Source: Chalara sp. BL73 (taxonomy: Eukaryota; Ascomycota; Leotiomycetes; Helotiales). Taken from it: a stretch of DNA of 64,000 nucleotides. The notes under the pieces are model-generated. The model was given only the letters and a program-made list of their open reading frames with translations. It made no database searches and was not told where the DNA came from. A program made the position numbers and the translations under genes. Shown piece after piece: positions 10,105 to 21,020 of this stretch. The stretch spans positions 1-64,000 of the forward strand of contig CAKJVC010000025.1 of the NCBI GenBank assembly GCA_918026815.1, written 5' to 3'. The number at the start of each line of letters is the position of its first letter. Position 1 is the stretch's first letter.

Positions 10105-10372
10105 TTAAAAACACGGCTTCAATCTAAGACGGCTCTCTAGATAATCCATGAGCTTGGCTTTTTCTATATAGAGTCTCAGGTAGAAGCTCACAGGAGATGC
10201 GTGGAGAATCCAGTTAAGAGTACCTCTAGAGCAGCTTACCATCTCGCTGCTGAGTCGTGGTCTCAGCTTCTCCGTTCTTCGGAGCAACTCGGGTTGGATA
10301 TCGGAGCAAAGCCATACTAAAATGGCCCCTGACCAGACAATTTGTCCAATCCAGGGGTTTTGGGCCAACGCT
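10105..10372 (-). other. Protein-like reading frame, possible exon
   Basis: A reverse frame reads AQNPWIGQIVWSGAILVWLC, then IQPELLRRTEKLRPRL and on to RLKPCF and a stop. Its composition (hydrophobic start, then basic helices) looks coding, and an ATG frame [12 protein letters not shown] lies upstream at about 10,510, but I cannot find a clean intron to join them. Family unknown. Confidence 0.22.
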
Positions 10373-10566
10373 GAGCGGTAGACTTACGAGAGAGAGCTAA
10401 CCTTCCTGCTGTTTCTCCTTGCTTTCTGCTCTCAAAACCACTTGTGTGCAATAAACACTGCCAACAGAGCTGTTGAATTCCAGATACCAGATCCTGCTCA
10501 GGTATTTCATGGCCTCAATTCAGCCTACTGACAGGCTCTTCACTTGTGCTGGCTCCGCCAATCATT

Positions 10567-11704
10567 ATGGCCTCACCGCCGATTACCACGAAGTTGATAA
10601 AGATCAACACAGCCCCAGAGGTCACGCGTACTCGTCCCAATAAGCTAACTGGATTCCAGTTATATACAAGATACGCTTTTGCTGGCGCAATCTGCTGCTC
10701 AGTAACCCATGGAGTTCTCACTCCTGTTGACGTGTTAGTCCACACCATGAACTACCGCTCGGAGCCAAGATTGCTGACTTTTATCTATTTCTATAGGATC
10801 AAGACCAGAATTCAGCTCGATCCCATCACTTATAATCGTGGTCTCATAGGAGCTTTCCGACAAGTCATTACCAAAGGGGGCGCTCCAGCTCTTCTCACCG
10901 GCCTCGGACCCACGGTCGTTGGCTATTTCTTGCAGGGAGCTCTACGATTCGGAGGCTATGAATTTTTCAAAAAGCAGAGCATTGGTTGGCTCGGGAATGA
11001 GACCGCGTCAAATAACCGCACCGCCGTCTACCTCGCGTCCGCTGCGCTTGCTGAGTTCTTTGGCGATATCGCCCTATGCCCACTTGAGGCTACCCGCATT
11101 CGTTTGGTCTCTCAGCCTGCCTTTGCTAGTGGTCTTGTGAGTGGTTTTACCAAGATAGCCAAGCAAGAGGGCTTTGGTGCATTTTACTCTGGCTTCGGGC
11201 CTATATTGTTGAAGCAGTAGTCATCTCCATATGTATTTAGATGCAAGCAACATAATGACTGTCATACAGGGTCCCGTATACAATGGCTGCGTTCGTTGTA
11301 TTCGAAAAGGCTCAGGCAGTTGCTTATACGACGATAAACAGGTCAACGATCACTAACACTACTCAAACTGCGGTCGACCTAAGCTCTGGCCTACTCGCTG
11401 GCTGTGCGGCTGCGCTCGTGTCACAACCTGCCGATACTATGCTGAGCAAGATCAATAAGACTAGTGGTCTTCCGGGAGAAGGAACCCTCAGCCGGTTGCT
11501 TAAGATCGCGAGGGAGCTTGGGCTTCGTGGCAGTTATAGTGGCATTGCGCCGCGCTTGATCATGGTGGGCGGGATGGGTGCTGGCCAATTTGCCATCTAT
11601 GGGTCTATCAAGAAGGTATGCAAGCTGTCCCTGATCTATACTGATGTGCGACATAGCTAATTGGTAAGGCCCTCGGCGCGACTGGTGGAGTAGAGATCTT
11701 GTGA
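10567..11704 (+). CDS. Mitochondrial phosphate carrier (SLC25 family), 322 aa
   Basis: Imports inorganic phosphate with a proton across the inner mitochondrial membrane for ATP synthesis. Four exons join in frame: 10567-10733, 10797-11216, 11270-11615 and 11669-11704 (introns 63, 53 and 53 nt, each GT...AG). The three carrier signatures are present: [24 protein letters not shown] and [11 protein letters not shown]. The third, P-A-D-T with following S-K, is the form seen in phosphate carriers rather than other SLC25 members. Also visible are [21 protein letters not shown] in helix 2 and [21 protein letters not shown] before the third repeat, both typical of Mir1/Pic2-type proteins. The last 11 codons ([11 protein letters not shown]) form their own short exon. 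The start at 10567 is the first ATG in frame. Length fits the family. Confidence 0.88.
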
Positions 11705-13599
11705 GTGGCCGAGATGGAAAGCTGGACAAATTAATTGAAGGTGGACGATGGGCGTTCAACAATTGGTGGTAGAAATGCCCGCTGTTAGATATATCTGGAC
11801 GCATAAGCCAGAGCAATTCATGCGCGGGTGACACAGCGGTGACTCCCATAATCCAGTCTTTCTCTTATACTGCAGGCGCGGCTACTTGATCGGCCGGTTT
11901 AGACTGGATGAGCAAACGGATTTCTGGTCGCTGAATGCTAGGAACAGGCAGTTGCCAGATGTACAACTCAGGTAGTAAAGTCTGATGTATATTTTGAATC
12001 AATCCGTCGCTTTGGGTTAACGCGAGTGCCTGTCGCCCTCCGCTTGCCGTGATCGTTATCGCTTTGTGCACGGTAGTTTAATTTCCTAATTAGGCATGCA
12101 AATACCGTTCGTCTGGATTCTTTTGGTCGCATTGGGGAACATAGAGGTAAGTCTGGGGGGCCGTCTATTGTGTGGTCAAGTAACGAGCCTTTGGAACAGT
12201 GAAGAGTCTATGAAGGTCCAGTCAGCACTAATATCTATATAAGGATGGTTTCCATAGTATAGGAATTTCGTGCCCAACTCGAATAGTAGTCTTTCCCATA
12301 CCAGTAACGGGTTACTCAATTGCATTCGTAATAAATTGCGTGCTTGGATGTGTCTTGGTACGGTCGTCGATGGGAAGAAGGTGCTGGCGTTCTTTTGGGG
12401 GAAGGAGTGGGGGGCTATTACGAGCCACAGGTTCTGTGTGTAATTTTTTGCCTACAACCAAGGACTTTTTATTCTCCAATACGGCCTATATCTAGATGTA
12501 GGATGGTGCTCCTGCTCCCCGGCCAAGATTACCCGGCACCGGACGGATGCCAATGGAAGTAGGAGGCTCAATTAGCCTCCTTGCTCGCACGATTTGAACC
12601 TAATAGAGCAGGTTTGGAGTTGGATGAAGAACTAAATATAATCAAAATAATATCGAGGCTACGAGAGTTGATTTGGAAGGTTTGGGGGGCAGTACTGACG
12701 AGTACCTTAAGAAGCTTTACAACTCGTGGTGGGATGGGTGCTGGGGCTTATTATTGACGCTAATGGAGCCCCTACACGATATTAGTTCTATATAGAATAA
12801 ATATATCTTCAACTTGGAGTCTCCTTGCACCTAATTGGGAGGGAGGCTGTGAGAGTTTGGCCCTTTTTGATGTGATTTAACGTTTCGACCAGGGGAGGAG
12901 GAATCTTTGAAAGCTTGTCGTGCGACGTGCAACAGATAGGTTTGGGTGGCGCGGTGCAGGAGATTAGCTACCCCAGAGTTGGGTCTACCCCGTCTCAGTA
13001 GCCGCTCCTGACGGTCAAAACGCTACATCACGTAGACTGTGGGTAAGTAGAGCAAGGGTTTGTCGAATTAAACCAGCCAGTTTTAGCAGCTAGCGAAGGC
13101 TTGGGCGCTCAATATGATCTCCAAGTCTATGCGACCCAACGAAGGAGTGAGGCATATTAGGTCACTCTGGCCCCAGATCCAGTAAATTCTTTTTATATAT
13201 CCACAAACTTCTTGTTATACATCTCGTGTTCCGAGTATCCCCTCTTGTTGGGCAACTCATGCGGTTATAAAATCAAATAAAGAAATTTATCTACTATATA
13301 CGTTGTTGTGCACGGGCGAAAATCAGCCACTTATTTCGCAGTGCTTTGTTATTATAGATTTGTTGCGCTGGTGTGAGGTGCAAATTAGCGCATTAAGCGA
13401 CGACTGAATTGAGCTATTGTAAAGGGTAATTGTAAAGAATAAGTACAGTACATGCATATAAAATTGGTGTAAATCGCACCAACTGTGACATAGAAAGTGG
13501 GCCTTGGTCCAACATTTCGTCTGTGATATGCCTAACTTCGATACGGCGAGGCGTGTAGCAGGCGTAACACCAGAACTTTAGGCGGAGTTTAACAGTGGG
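11705..13599. other. Gene-free stretch
   Basis: Short open frames only (for example 12344-12562), none with a recognisable pattern. No tRNA-like fold or clear repeat was found by eye. It may contain the 3' regions of the two convergent flanking genes. Confidence 0.4.
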
Positions 13600-14289
13600 C
13601 TAGAGAGAGGTAGAGTCTGAGAGTGCGGACGAGGCTTTTTGGCAGGAAATATGGCCCGACTCAGAAATGCGTCTTCGGTGGCATATCAGGGCTGGTTTTG
13701 CCACAAAGTGCTCCTGAATATTTAAGTGGTATGAACAAGGTTTAAGCATTAATGATCCATACGGCCAGTTGGGATCCTCCTTGAGACAACTAAGTAGGGA
13801 GTCAGGCAGTGCCCGATCTGGCAGCTTGGCATAGTAGACCACTTCCGAAGCCCAGCGCTCAAAGACAGCATGAGGAATATAAAGGTGCCAGTCGACCGTC
13901 GAGAGAAAAACCGCCTCATTCGATTTTATCTCCTCCGAACAGAGCCCAGATATCGCCGCCCATGCGCTTAATGAGTAGTTCCGTTCTTGACTGTACTTAA
14001 ATGCTAAAATAAGCGCAGCAAGAAACATGCGCCGCTGGCACTGCAATGGCCTGACCCTCTTTAAGTCCTCCATCGAATTGGCTATTGGCTTTTGCCGCAA
14101 AATCCTTGACTGTAGGAGGGCCAGGTAGTACAACGTAGCTAAAAGCATAGCGTAGGTTGCTCGAGACCTTCGCAAGATGACCTCAACATAATCACGAAGA
14201 GGGACCAGACTGTGGTTCTCTTTTAAGATTGTAGCAGGGGTTGGCCAAAAGGCAACAAGAAGTCGGCCAGTGAAGTCTTGTAAAGACAT
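13600..14289 (-). CDS. PCL/Pho80-type cyclin, 229 aa (start may be further upstream)
   Basis: Regulatory subunit expected to bind a Pho85-type cyclin-dependent kinase. The cyclin box spans about residues 30-150: PLRDYVEVILRRSRATYAML, then QCQRRMFLAALILAFKYSQE (the MFLAALILA-K-Y core shared by fungal G1/PCL cyclins), SLSAWAAISGL, and EIKSNEAVFLSTVDWHLYIP, the classical E...FL..-D/N-W-L element. The C-terminus is low-complexity. Homologous PCL proteins usually have extra N-terminal residues before the VVWP-like segment (here LLVAFWPTPAT), so a 5' exon beyond 14,289 is possible, but none is convincing. Confidence 0.7.
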   Translation of the reverse strand: MSLQDFTGRLLVAFWPTPATILKENHSLVPLRDYVEVILRRSRATYAMLLATLYYLALLQSRILRQKPIANSMEDLKRVRPLQCQRRMFLAALILAFKYSQERNYSLSAWAAISGLCSEEIKSNEAVFLSTVDWHLYIPHAVFERWASEVVYYAKLPDRALPDSLLSCLKEDPNWPYGSLMLKPCSYHLNIQEHFVAKPALICHRRRISESGHISCQKASSALSDSTSL

Positions 14290-14870
14290 ATGGTTAGCTT
14301 CCTAGCTCACTTTCGACTTAAGCAGGCCAGAATATTCGTACCGATCAAACCATCGACCACTCTGCGATGTCTCATCACTGGGTTGGCCATGACGAAGCAA
14401 CTAGCGTTGTCTGTGGTCACGTGGCCAACTTGACACCATCTAAGCTCAGCGACCACAATTCTAACAATAAGGGCATCACTTGGCCTTACAAGCATAGCGA
14501 AGATCAGTAACATCCCGGATTTGAATGATGTGGGGAATGAGTACATATTATTCTCGTTGTGCTGGCCATGGCTAAGTTCAGGAGCAGCGAACTCCCATTG
14601 AAATCACGCCACTTTTTGTTCGTGGCTTTGCCAATCTCAGGAGCATCTCCTAAAAGAACAAGTAACCACCACTTCACGTCTGCCATGTAATGATCACAAC
14701 CATTGTATAACTGAAAGAAGAGTTCCAATATTAACGAATTTGTATTCTCATCTTCTGATTCGAATGTGCTAGGTTAGAAATTGTTATGATACGTAGTTAA
14801 GAAGTAATTTCGGAATTTAGCTCAACCACATCCCAGAGCCATTATGTTGCCCTCTGACCATATAATACCG
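14290..14870. other. Gene-free stretch upstream of the cyclin
   Basis: Open frames at 14307-14546 and 14504-14728 (reverse) have no recognisable pattern. Likely promoter and 5' leader of the cyclin and the 3' flank of the DUF1275 gene. Confidence 0.35.
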
Positions 14871-15545
14871 CTAATCTTCAGCAGTTTGCCAGAGCCAGGG
14901 AAGAACTACAAACAACTTGAGCCCAGCCGCGATCCACAAAACACCAGCCATACCGATCGAACTGTGAGCCAACAAACCACCTATAATGACGCCGAACAAA
15001 AGCAAGACCGGTGCACAAAACTTGCGATTGCTCTCGGTGTTATGCGGCGCAAACAGCTCAGTATCTGAGAACAGGTCACAGTAGATACTCGTTAATACAA
15101 CACTAGGGAGAACGTTATATCTAAGCGCTCTGCTTGTTATAGCCTGGCCACAGCCTTGGAAGGCGACCAACGCAATGGGCACGAGAACGCTCCAGTCGAT
15201 GTCGTCTTTCTCACCGGTCGGCCGTGGGGCCCAAGTAAGGATTGCTGCTGCTATAGTGATCAGTCCCATCTGTGCCAGTATCGACACGCAAAGGACCCAA
15301 TGCCGGCTGGGCGTCAAGTAACGGTGAAAGCGGCCGAACCAGAAAGATCCCATGCAGAATGAGATGAAAGAGAGGCCCGATTTGATCCACCCCTTTGGCT
15401 CATTTGGTGCGGCCAAGCCGAGTCCAACGTAGATGATAACCGAGATCCCGTGACAAATCCCGTCCCGCATCAAATCCCACTCAAATTTATCAATTGAAGA
15501 CACAAGGCCTTTGAGGGCAGCCAGCAATCCAGTCAGCCAGCAATC
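14871..15545 (-). pseudogene. DUF1275 (YoaK-like) membrane protein, N-terminus cut off by a LINE
   Basis: Multi-pass membrane protein of the DUF1275 family, function unknown. Visible: YVGLGLAAPNEPKGWIKSG, then FCMGSFWFGRFHRYLTPSRHW, VLVPIALVAFQGCGQAITSR and a terminal pair of helices (GVIIGGLLAHSSIGM, then AAGLKLFVVLPWLW). About six helices remain. The frame has no ATG and continues upstream as WLTGLLAALKGLVSSID, then runs into the 5' end of the LINE at about 15,546. An 11-base duplication (cagccagcaat) is visible at the edge. In intact family members a short N-terminal helix and a start codon precede this point, so the gene appears broken by the insertion. Confidence 0.65.
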
Positions 15546-15585
15546 ATATTAGTGAGAATCGGTAGTTGTGTGGAGGAAGGAGAAC

Positions 15586-16938
15586 ATGGAGGCCGTGACG
15601 CGTCAGTCGAGCCGGGAACGCGTCCAGACGTCGAAGGCATCAGAATGGAGCAAGAGAAGATCTAGAGCGGTGTCAAGCGATATAGAGGACACGATTGAAG
15701 TAATTGAGGAAGGTCCCATTCCATTGCAAACTAGACGAACGGGGATCGGCGCGCATCCCAAGGAACAAAGTGTAGCGACGAAGGTTAAGGCCCTCGCCGC
15801 GAAGGCAGGAGAACGTCCTGCAGCAGCGGCAGCGACCCCGAACCAGCCGGTGCACGAAAAAGCGAATGCAAGCGTAAATATGCAGATCAAAGTGCTCACT
15901 GACTTGGTCAAGTCGCTGTTGAAAGCAGTGGAGGAACAGAAGAAGGAGCACGTGACCCAGATCAAAACCATAACGCGGACCTTCACGGAGCAGATAGAAA
16001 CACTTAAGGCAGAGCTTAAGGCAGAGCTTAAGGCAGAGGTTACAGATATGACGGAAAAGATTCAGACCCAGCTGTCCAATGCCCAGGCACCGTCAAGCCC
16101 ATCCCCATCGTATGCAGAAGTCGCCCGAACGCCACCAGACAGCTTACCCAGCAATGTACGAACCCTCTCCTCCCTGCGCACCACGCCGTCAACAATGACC
16201 GATACGCTGTACTGTACGGTTGACACGTCTAGAGTTGGGGAGGGAGAGAGAAGCAAGGCACAACCTGGGGCAGTTCGGAAGGCAATTGAGGAGGAGATTC
16301 GCACCGTGGAAGGACAAGCAAATTGGCGCTGCGCTGCGGTGATCAGAGACGCCAGGAACACGGAACGCATCAAGATTGTATGCAGAGACGAAGCTGAACT
16401 CCAACGGGTCAAGGAAGCGGCCCAGAAAACTGCGGCCGAGGGAGTCCGAGTGCTGCGAGACCAACTGTACCCGGTCAAGGTGGACAATGTCAATCGAACA
16501 ACTATACTCGATCACGACGGAAATATTTTACCGGGCGCCGCCGAAGTCCTTGGGGAGGAAAACGGGGTCCACATAGCCAAGATTGGGTGGCTCAGCAGGA
16601 AAGACGCGGGTAAAGCTTATGGTTCAATGGTGGTCTATGTCACCAAAGGCAGCGAAGCAGCACGTCTGTTACAAGACCAATACTTCCATGCCGCAGGAGA
16701 GTCAGCCTACACCAGGGTTTTCGAGCCGCGATATGGTCCACAGAAATGCTATCGATGTCAGGAAATCGGGCACAAAGCGTACTCATGCACGCAACCGCAA
16801 GTCTGTGCCAAGTGTGCTCAAGTAGGACACCACCACAGTGAATGTCAAGCAGTAATACCAAAGTGTGTTACATGCGGAGGGCCACACGAATCGCTCAGCG
16901 GGAACTGCGGAACACGCCACCGCTCCCGGGATGCGTAA
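15586..16938 (+). CDS. LINE ORF1 (Gag-like) nucleic acid-binding protein, 450 aa
   Basis: RNA-binding and chaperone partner of ORF2 in the LINE RNP. A long coiled-coil-forming region (about 95-165, with the direct repeat LKAELKAELKAE) is followed by an RRM-like middle (about 205-345) and three C-terminal zinc knuckles: CYRCQEIGHKAYSC, CAKCAQVGHHHSEC and CVTCGGPHESLSGNC. The real ATG is at 15,586. The stop TAA at 16,936-16,938 overlaps the ATG of ORF2 (16,931) in the string ATGCGTAA. The frame is intact. A diverged homologue with the same layout is encoded at 21,125-22,504. Confidence 0.9.
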   Translation: MEAVTRQSSRERVQTSKASEWSKRRSRAVSSDIEDTIEVIEEGPIPLQTRRTGIGAHPKEQSVATKVKALAAKAGERPAAAAATPNQPVHEKANASVNMQIKVLTDLVKSLLKAVEEQKKEHVTQIKTITRTFTEQIETLKAELKAELKAEVTDMTEKIQTQLSNAQAPSSPSPSYAEVARTPPDSLPSNVRTLSSLRTTPSTMTDTLYCTVDTSRVGEGERSKAQPGAVRKAIEEEIRTVEGQANWRCAAVIRDARNTERIKIVCRDEAELQRVKEAAQKTAAEGVRVLRDQLYPVKVDNVNRTTILDHDGNILPGAAEVLGEENGVHIAKIGWLSRKDAGKAYGSMVVYVTKGSEAARLLQDQYFHAAGESAYTRVFEPRYGPQKCYRCQEIGHKAYSCTQPQVCAKCAQVGHHHSECQAVIPKCVTCGGPHESLSGNCGTRHRSRDA

Positions 16939-19900
16939 AACCTTTCAAATACTCCAATTGAATGTCCGGAAGCAGCGAGAGGTGCAACACAGTTTAATGA
17001 GTGATGAGCAATTGAAGGATTGTGGAGTGTTGGCGATATCTGAACCATATGCGAGGATCATCGACGGCACTTTGGTGACAGCCCCTATGGGACACCCAAA
17101 CTGGATCAAAATAGTACCCACAGTCCAACGTGTGGAAAGGTGGGCGGTTCGAAGCATGCTCTGGATTCGGAAGGATATCGAAGCAGAACAGGTGCCAATA
17201 CAATCATCGGACCTCACGGCAGCGGTATTGCGACTCCCAGACCGGTCGATACTGGTAGTGTCAGTCTACGTTGAACCGCAGGATGCAGAGGCACTGAGGG
17301 TTGCGATATGCGAATTACACCAGGTAATAAGAGATACACGCAGCAAGATTGGCACCCGCGTGGATGTGGTACTTGCCGGGGATTTCAACCGGCACGATCA
17401 ATTATGGGGAGGAGAGGACGTCTCAGGGGAAAGGCAAGGAGAGGCCGACCCGATCATCAACCTCATGAGTGAGCATGCCCTACACAGCTTGCTCTCGAGA
17501 GGAACGAAGACGTGGCAACGGGGGAATCATGAGTCAACAATTGATCTGGTACTGGCTTCCGAGGAATTGGCAACATCAGTGGTGAAGTGTACAGTCCACA
17601 CGACCGAGCATGGATCCGATCACAGAGCAATTCAGACAACGTTCGACGTCGCGACGCCGGAACGAGCTGTTGAAACAAGGCTACTTTTCAAAAATGCGCC
17701 GTGGACCGACATAAAAGGCAGGATTACTACCAATCTTCGCTTCGTTCCATTTGGTGGCAGTGTACAGCAACAGGCAGATGGGTTGATGACCGCGGTGCTG
17801 GAGGCAGTCCATGCACTCACCCCAAAGGCTAAACCTTCACCATACGCGAAGAGATGGTGGACAACAGATCTCACACAGCTGCGGCGAGTCTATACGTACT
17901 GGAGGAACCAGGCTAGAACGCAACGACGGTTGGGTCGCATGTTTCCTGAACTAGAACAGCAAGCAAATGAAGCTGCTAAGGAATACCATGATGCTGTCCG
18001 GAGACAGAAAAAGGCGCACTGGGAGGACTTCCTCGCAGATGACACAAACATCTGGCAAGCGGCAAAATACCTAGATCCTCGTGGCAGTTCAGCATTTGAC
18101 AAGATACCGCCGCTAACGAGAAGAGACGGATCCACCACGAAAAACAAAACTGAACAAGCAGAGGAACTGCTGTCGGTGTTCTTTCCCCCACTGCCGGAGA
18201 GGATAGAAGATGAAGGACCACGACCACAGCGAACCGCAGTGTCGATGCCTCCCCCGACCATGGAAGAAGTCGAACGGAGGATGTTCGCGGCGAAGCCACG
18301 GAAGGCGCCAGGAGAGGATGGGTTACCAGCCATGGTATGGAAGCAGGTATGGCCAGTGGTCAAGGACAGGGTGTTGCTCCTCTTTCAGACGTCGTTGGAC
18401 GAAGGGGAACTCCCTACACAATGGAGAAATGCCAAGATCATACCGCTGAAGAAGCCAAACAAAGGTGATTACACGGTTGCAGAATCATGGAGGCCGATCT
18501 CGCTGCTCTCCACACTGGGGAAAACACTAGAATCGGTGATTGCTGAGAGAATATCGCACGCAGTAGAGACCTTTGGTCTGCTCCCCACGAATCACTTCGG
18601 GGCCAGAAAGAAGCGCTCTGCTGAACAGGCACTTTTGCTGTTGCAAGAACACATCTATAATGCATGGAGATCAAAGAAGGTCCTGAGCTTGGTTAGCTTC
18701 GACGTGAAGGGCGCATACAATGGAGTGTACAAGGACAGGCTGTTGCAGAGACTCGCAGCGAGAGGCATCCCACCGGCCCTAGTACGGTGGATTGATGCTT
18801 TTTGCTCAGAACGCACCGCAACCATACTAGTCAATGGCCACACGTCTCAACAGCAGCCACTGCCACAAGCAGGCCTACCGCAAGGGTCACCACTGTCGCC
18901 AATCCTGTTCCTCTTCTTCAATGCCGACCTAGTTCAACACAAACTGAATGCAAATGGGGGATCAATAGCATTTGTGGACGACTATAACGCGTGGGTTACA
19001 GGGTCATCAGCGGATGTGAACCGAGAAGGGATTCAAGCTATCATCGACAAAGCAATGGACTGGGAAAGGCGGAGCGGAGCCACGTTCGAAGGCAAGAAGA
19101 CAGCAATCATTCATTTCACTAGACGGCATGACCGAATCAGTACCAGACCGTTCACTATCAAAGGTGAGGCAATCGCACCAAAGGAGGCGACCAAGATCTT
19201 AGGAGTCGTTATGGACTCCGGACTCCGGTATGTACAGCACATCGGGAAAGCAACAACCAAGGGCCTTCTTGCCGCGATGGCATTAAAACGACTACGGCTG
19301 GTTTCTCCCTCAACTGCAAGGCAGTTGTTTGGAGCGACGGTAGCGCCAGTCGTGGACTACGCTTCAAATGTGTGGATGCATGCTTGCGGGCACAAGGGCA
19401 TGGCCTTAATGAACCGAATACAAAGAATCGGAGCACAGGCCGTCACAGGAGCTTTTCCGAACCGTCGCCACCGCAGTTGCAGAAGCCGAGGCCAGCATAC
19501 GTACAGTGAGCGAGCGGTTTGCAGAGAGGGCTACGAAAGTGTGGGTCAACATCCGCACGCTGCCCGAAACGAATCCAATATCGAAGCTAAACACCAGAGC
19601 ACTCCGGAGATTCACGTCACCATTGCAAAAGATAGCTTGTGCGCATCAAAACATGCCAACAAATAAGATGGAGGTTATTCAGCCTTATGTAATCGCTCCG
19701 TGGGAGGAACGGCTCCCCGCTACAATCGACTTCGGAACGGAGGAGATTACCAACATTGCGAACACTATCTGCGGTATTCGGATTGCGACAAGCTCGTCCG
19801 CGAGAAAGAGGATAGTGGGGATGGGAGGAGCCATCCACGACACTCTCGGCATTGTAACAGGTAGAGAACCGAGTGCATACTCGGTCACGCTGGGAGCAAG

Positions 19901-20693
19901 AACGGAGCAGAACCCGTACACGGCTGAACTCGCCGCGATAGCGATGGCAATGAAGCGCCTACCGCTACATCTGGTGGGAAGACAGATCACGATTATTTCA
20001 AACAACCAGGGAGCCCTGCTAGCAACGAGCCAACCAAGACATCAATCAGGACAAACCAGCATTAAAGAGATTTACGAGGTAGCGTCTGCGCTGAGAAAAG
20101 GAGGCAATTCTATCTCGATGATATGGATCCCGTCTCAGGAGAGCTTCGAGCTCGGCAGGAGAGCAAAGGAAGCCGCACGACAGGCTACCGAGCCAGACCG
20201 AACACCACAAGGGCAGTGCTACCAAGCCAAATCTACAACTATCAACAGGGGAAAAGCAGAAAAGGCAATAAGGACACTACCAGACGAGGTGGGAAAGTAT
20301 TCCAGAGAAATAGACACCGCACTGCCAGGAAAACATACTCGTACCCTATACGACGGTCTCAAGCGGAGAGAAGCGAGCGTATTAGCACAGCTCCGTACAG
20401 GAATGGCACGACTGAACGGATATCTTCACCGGATTGGAGCAGCGGAATCTGACCAGTGTGCCTGCGGACAGGCAACAGAAACTGTCAAGCACTTCCTTTT
20501 CCGATGCACGAGATGGGACGCACACCGAACGCAAATGCTAGCACAGACAGACACTAGAAGAGGCAACCTCTCCTTCCATCTTGGGGGGAAAGCTCCATCT
20601 GACCCAGAGACATGGACACCAAATATAGACGCGGTTCGAGCAACGATCAAGTTCGCCATAGCCACAAGACGACTGGACATGGAAGTAGAGTAG
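16931..20693 (+). pseudogene. LINE ORF2: APE endonuclease, reverse transcriptase, RNase H (one frameshift)
   Basis: Polyprotein for target-primed reverse transcription. APE-type endonuclease at about residues 5-235 (LQLNV, VVLAGDFNRHDQLWGG, STIDLVLA, GSDHRAI), reverse transcriptase at about 480-760 (LSLVSFDVKGAYNGV, GLPQGSPLSPILF, AFVDDYNAW in place of YADD), then RNase H (YTAELAAIAMAM) and a terminal CCHC-like motif (CACGQATETVKHFLFRC). The frame breaks after TGAF at about 19,453: four T here against three in the related fragment at about 53,800. The distal part continues in another frame from about 19,456 to 20,693. The RNase H segment reads ISNNQGAL where DxxQ is common, so its activity is uncertain. 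The single-base break suggests a recently inactivated copy or a sequence error. Confidence 0.88.
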
Positions 20694-20996
20694 GCAACTA
20701 ACTTCCTACAATAGGAAATCCCATTTCTTTCTTTTATCCCGACTAACCCCTTATCACCTCGTGTCCCCAGCAGGTCTCGCTTCAGTCGCCGACAATAGGA
20801 CATTGAACACTTGGAGGAATGAACTTCAAGTTAACTTGCCACTAACTACGCACGAGACCACGTGGAATATGTGTTACTGAAATCGGAAAATATAAATAGA
20901 AGCAGTTCTGTATGGGCTTCAGGAGGCATTAGAAACACCGAAGGAAGCGTATTATGTAATATAGAATAGGGCCCTTTAGGCTTAGCCGGGCGCAAT

Positions 20997-21020
20997 AAAC
21001 TACTACTACTACTACTACTA
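20997..21020 (+). repeat. (CTA)n tail of LINE-1
   Basis: Seven to eight CTA repeats close the 3' end after CAATAAA, the usual short tandem tail of Tad-clade LINEs. Confidence 0.85.

Larger units (their letters stand above)
15546..21020 (+). mobile_element. Tad-like LINE, near full length (LINE-1 of this window)
   Basis: Contains ORF1 (15,586-16,938) and ORF2 (16,931-20,693, one frame break), a 3' UTR of about 300 bp, and a tail of (CTA)n at about 20,997-21,020 preceded by GCCGGGCGCAATAAA. The same 3' end (gccgggcgtaataaa plus tacta) closes the next element. The 5' UTR is only about 40 nt, so slight 5' truncation is possible. It lies directly head to tail with the ORF1-only LINE. Confidence 0.9.

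Noticed and set aside
12540..12640. tRNA-like TTCAAATC box
   Set aside because: No A box or cloverleaf could be folded around it.
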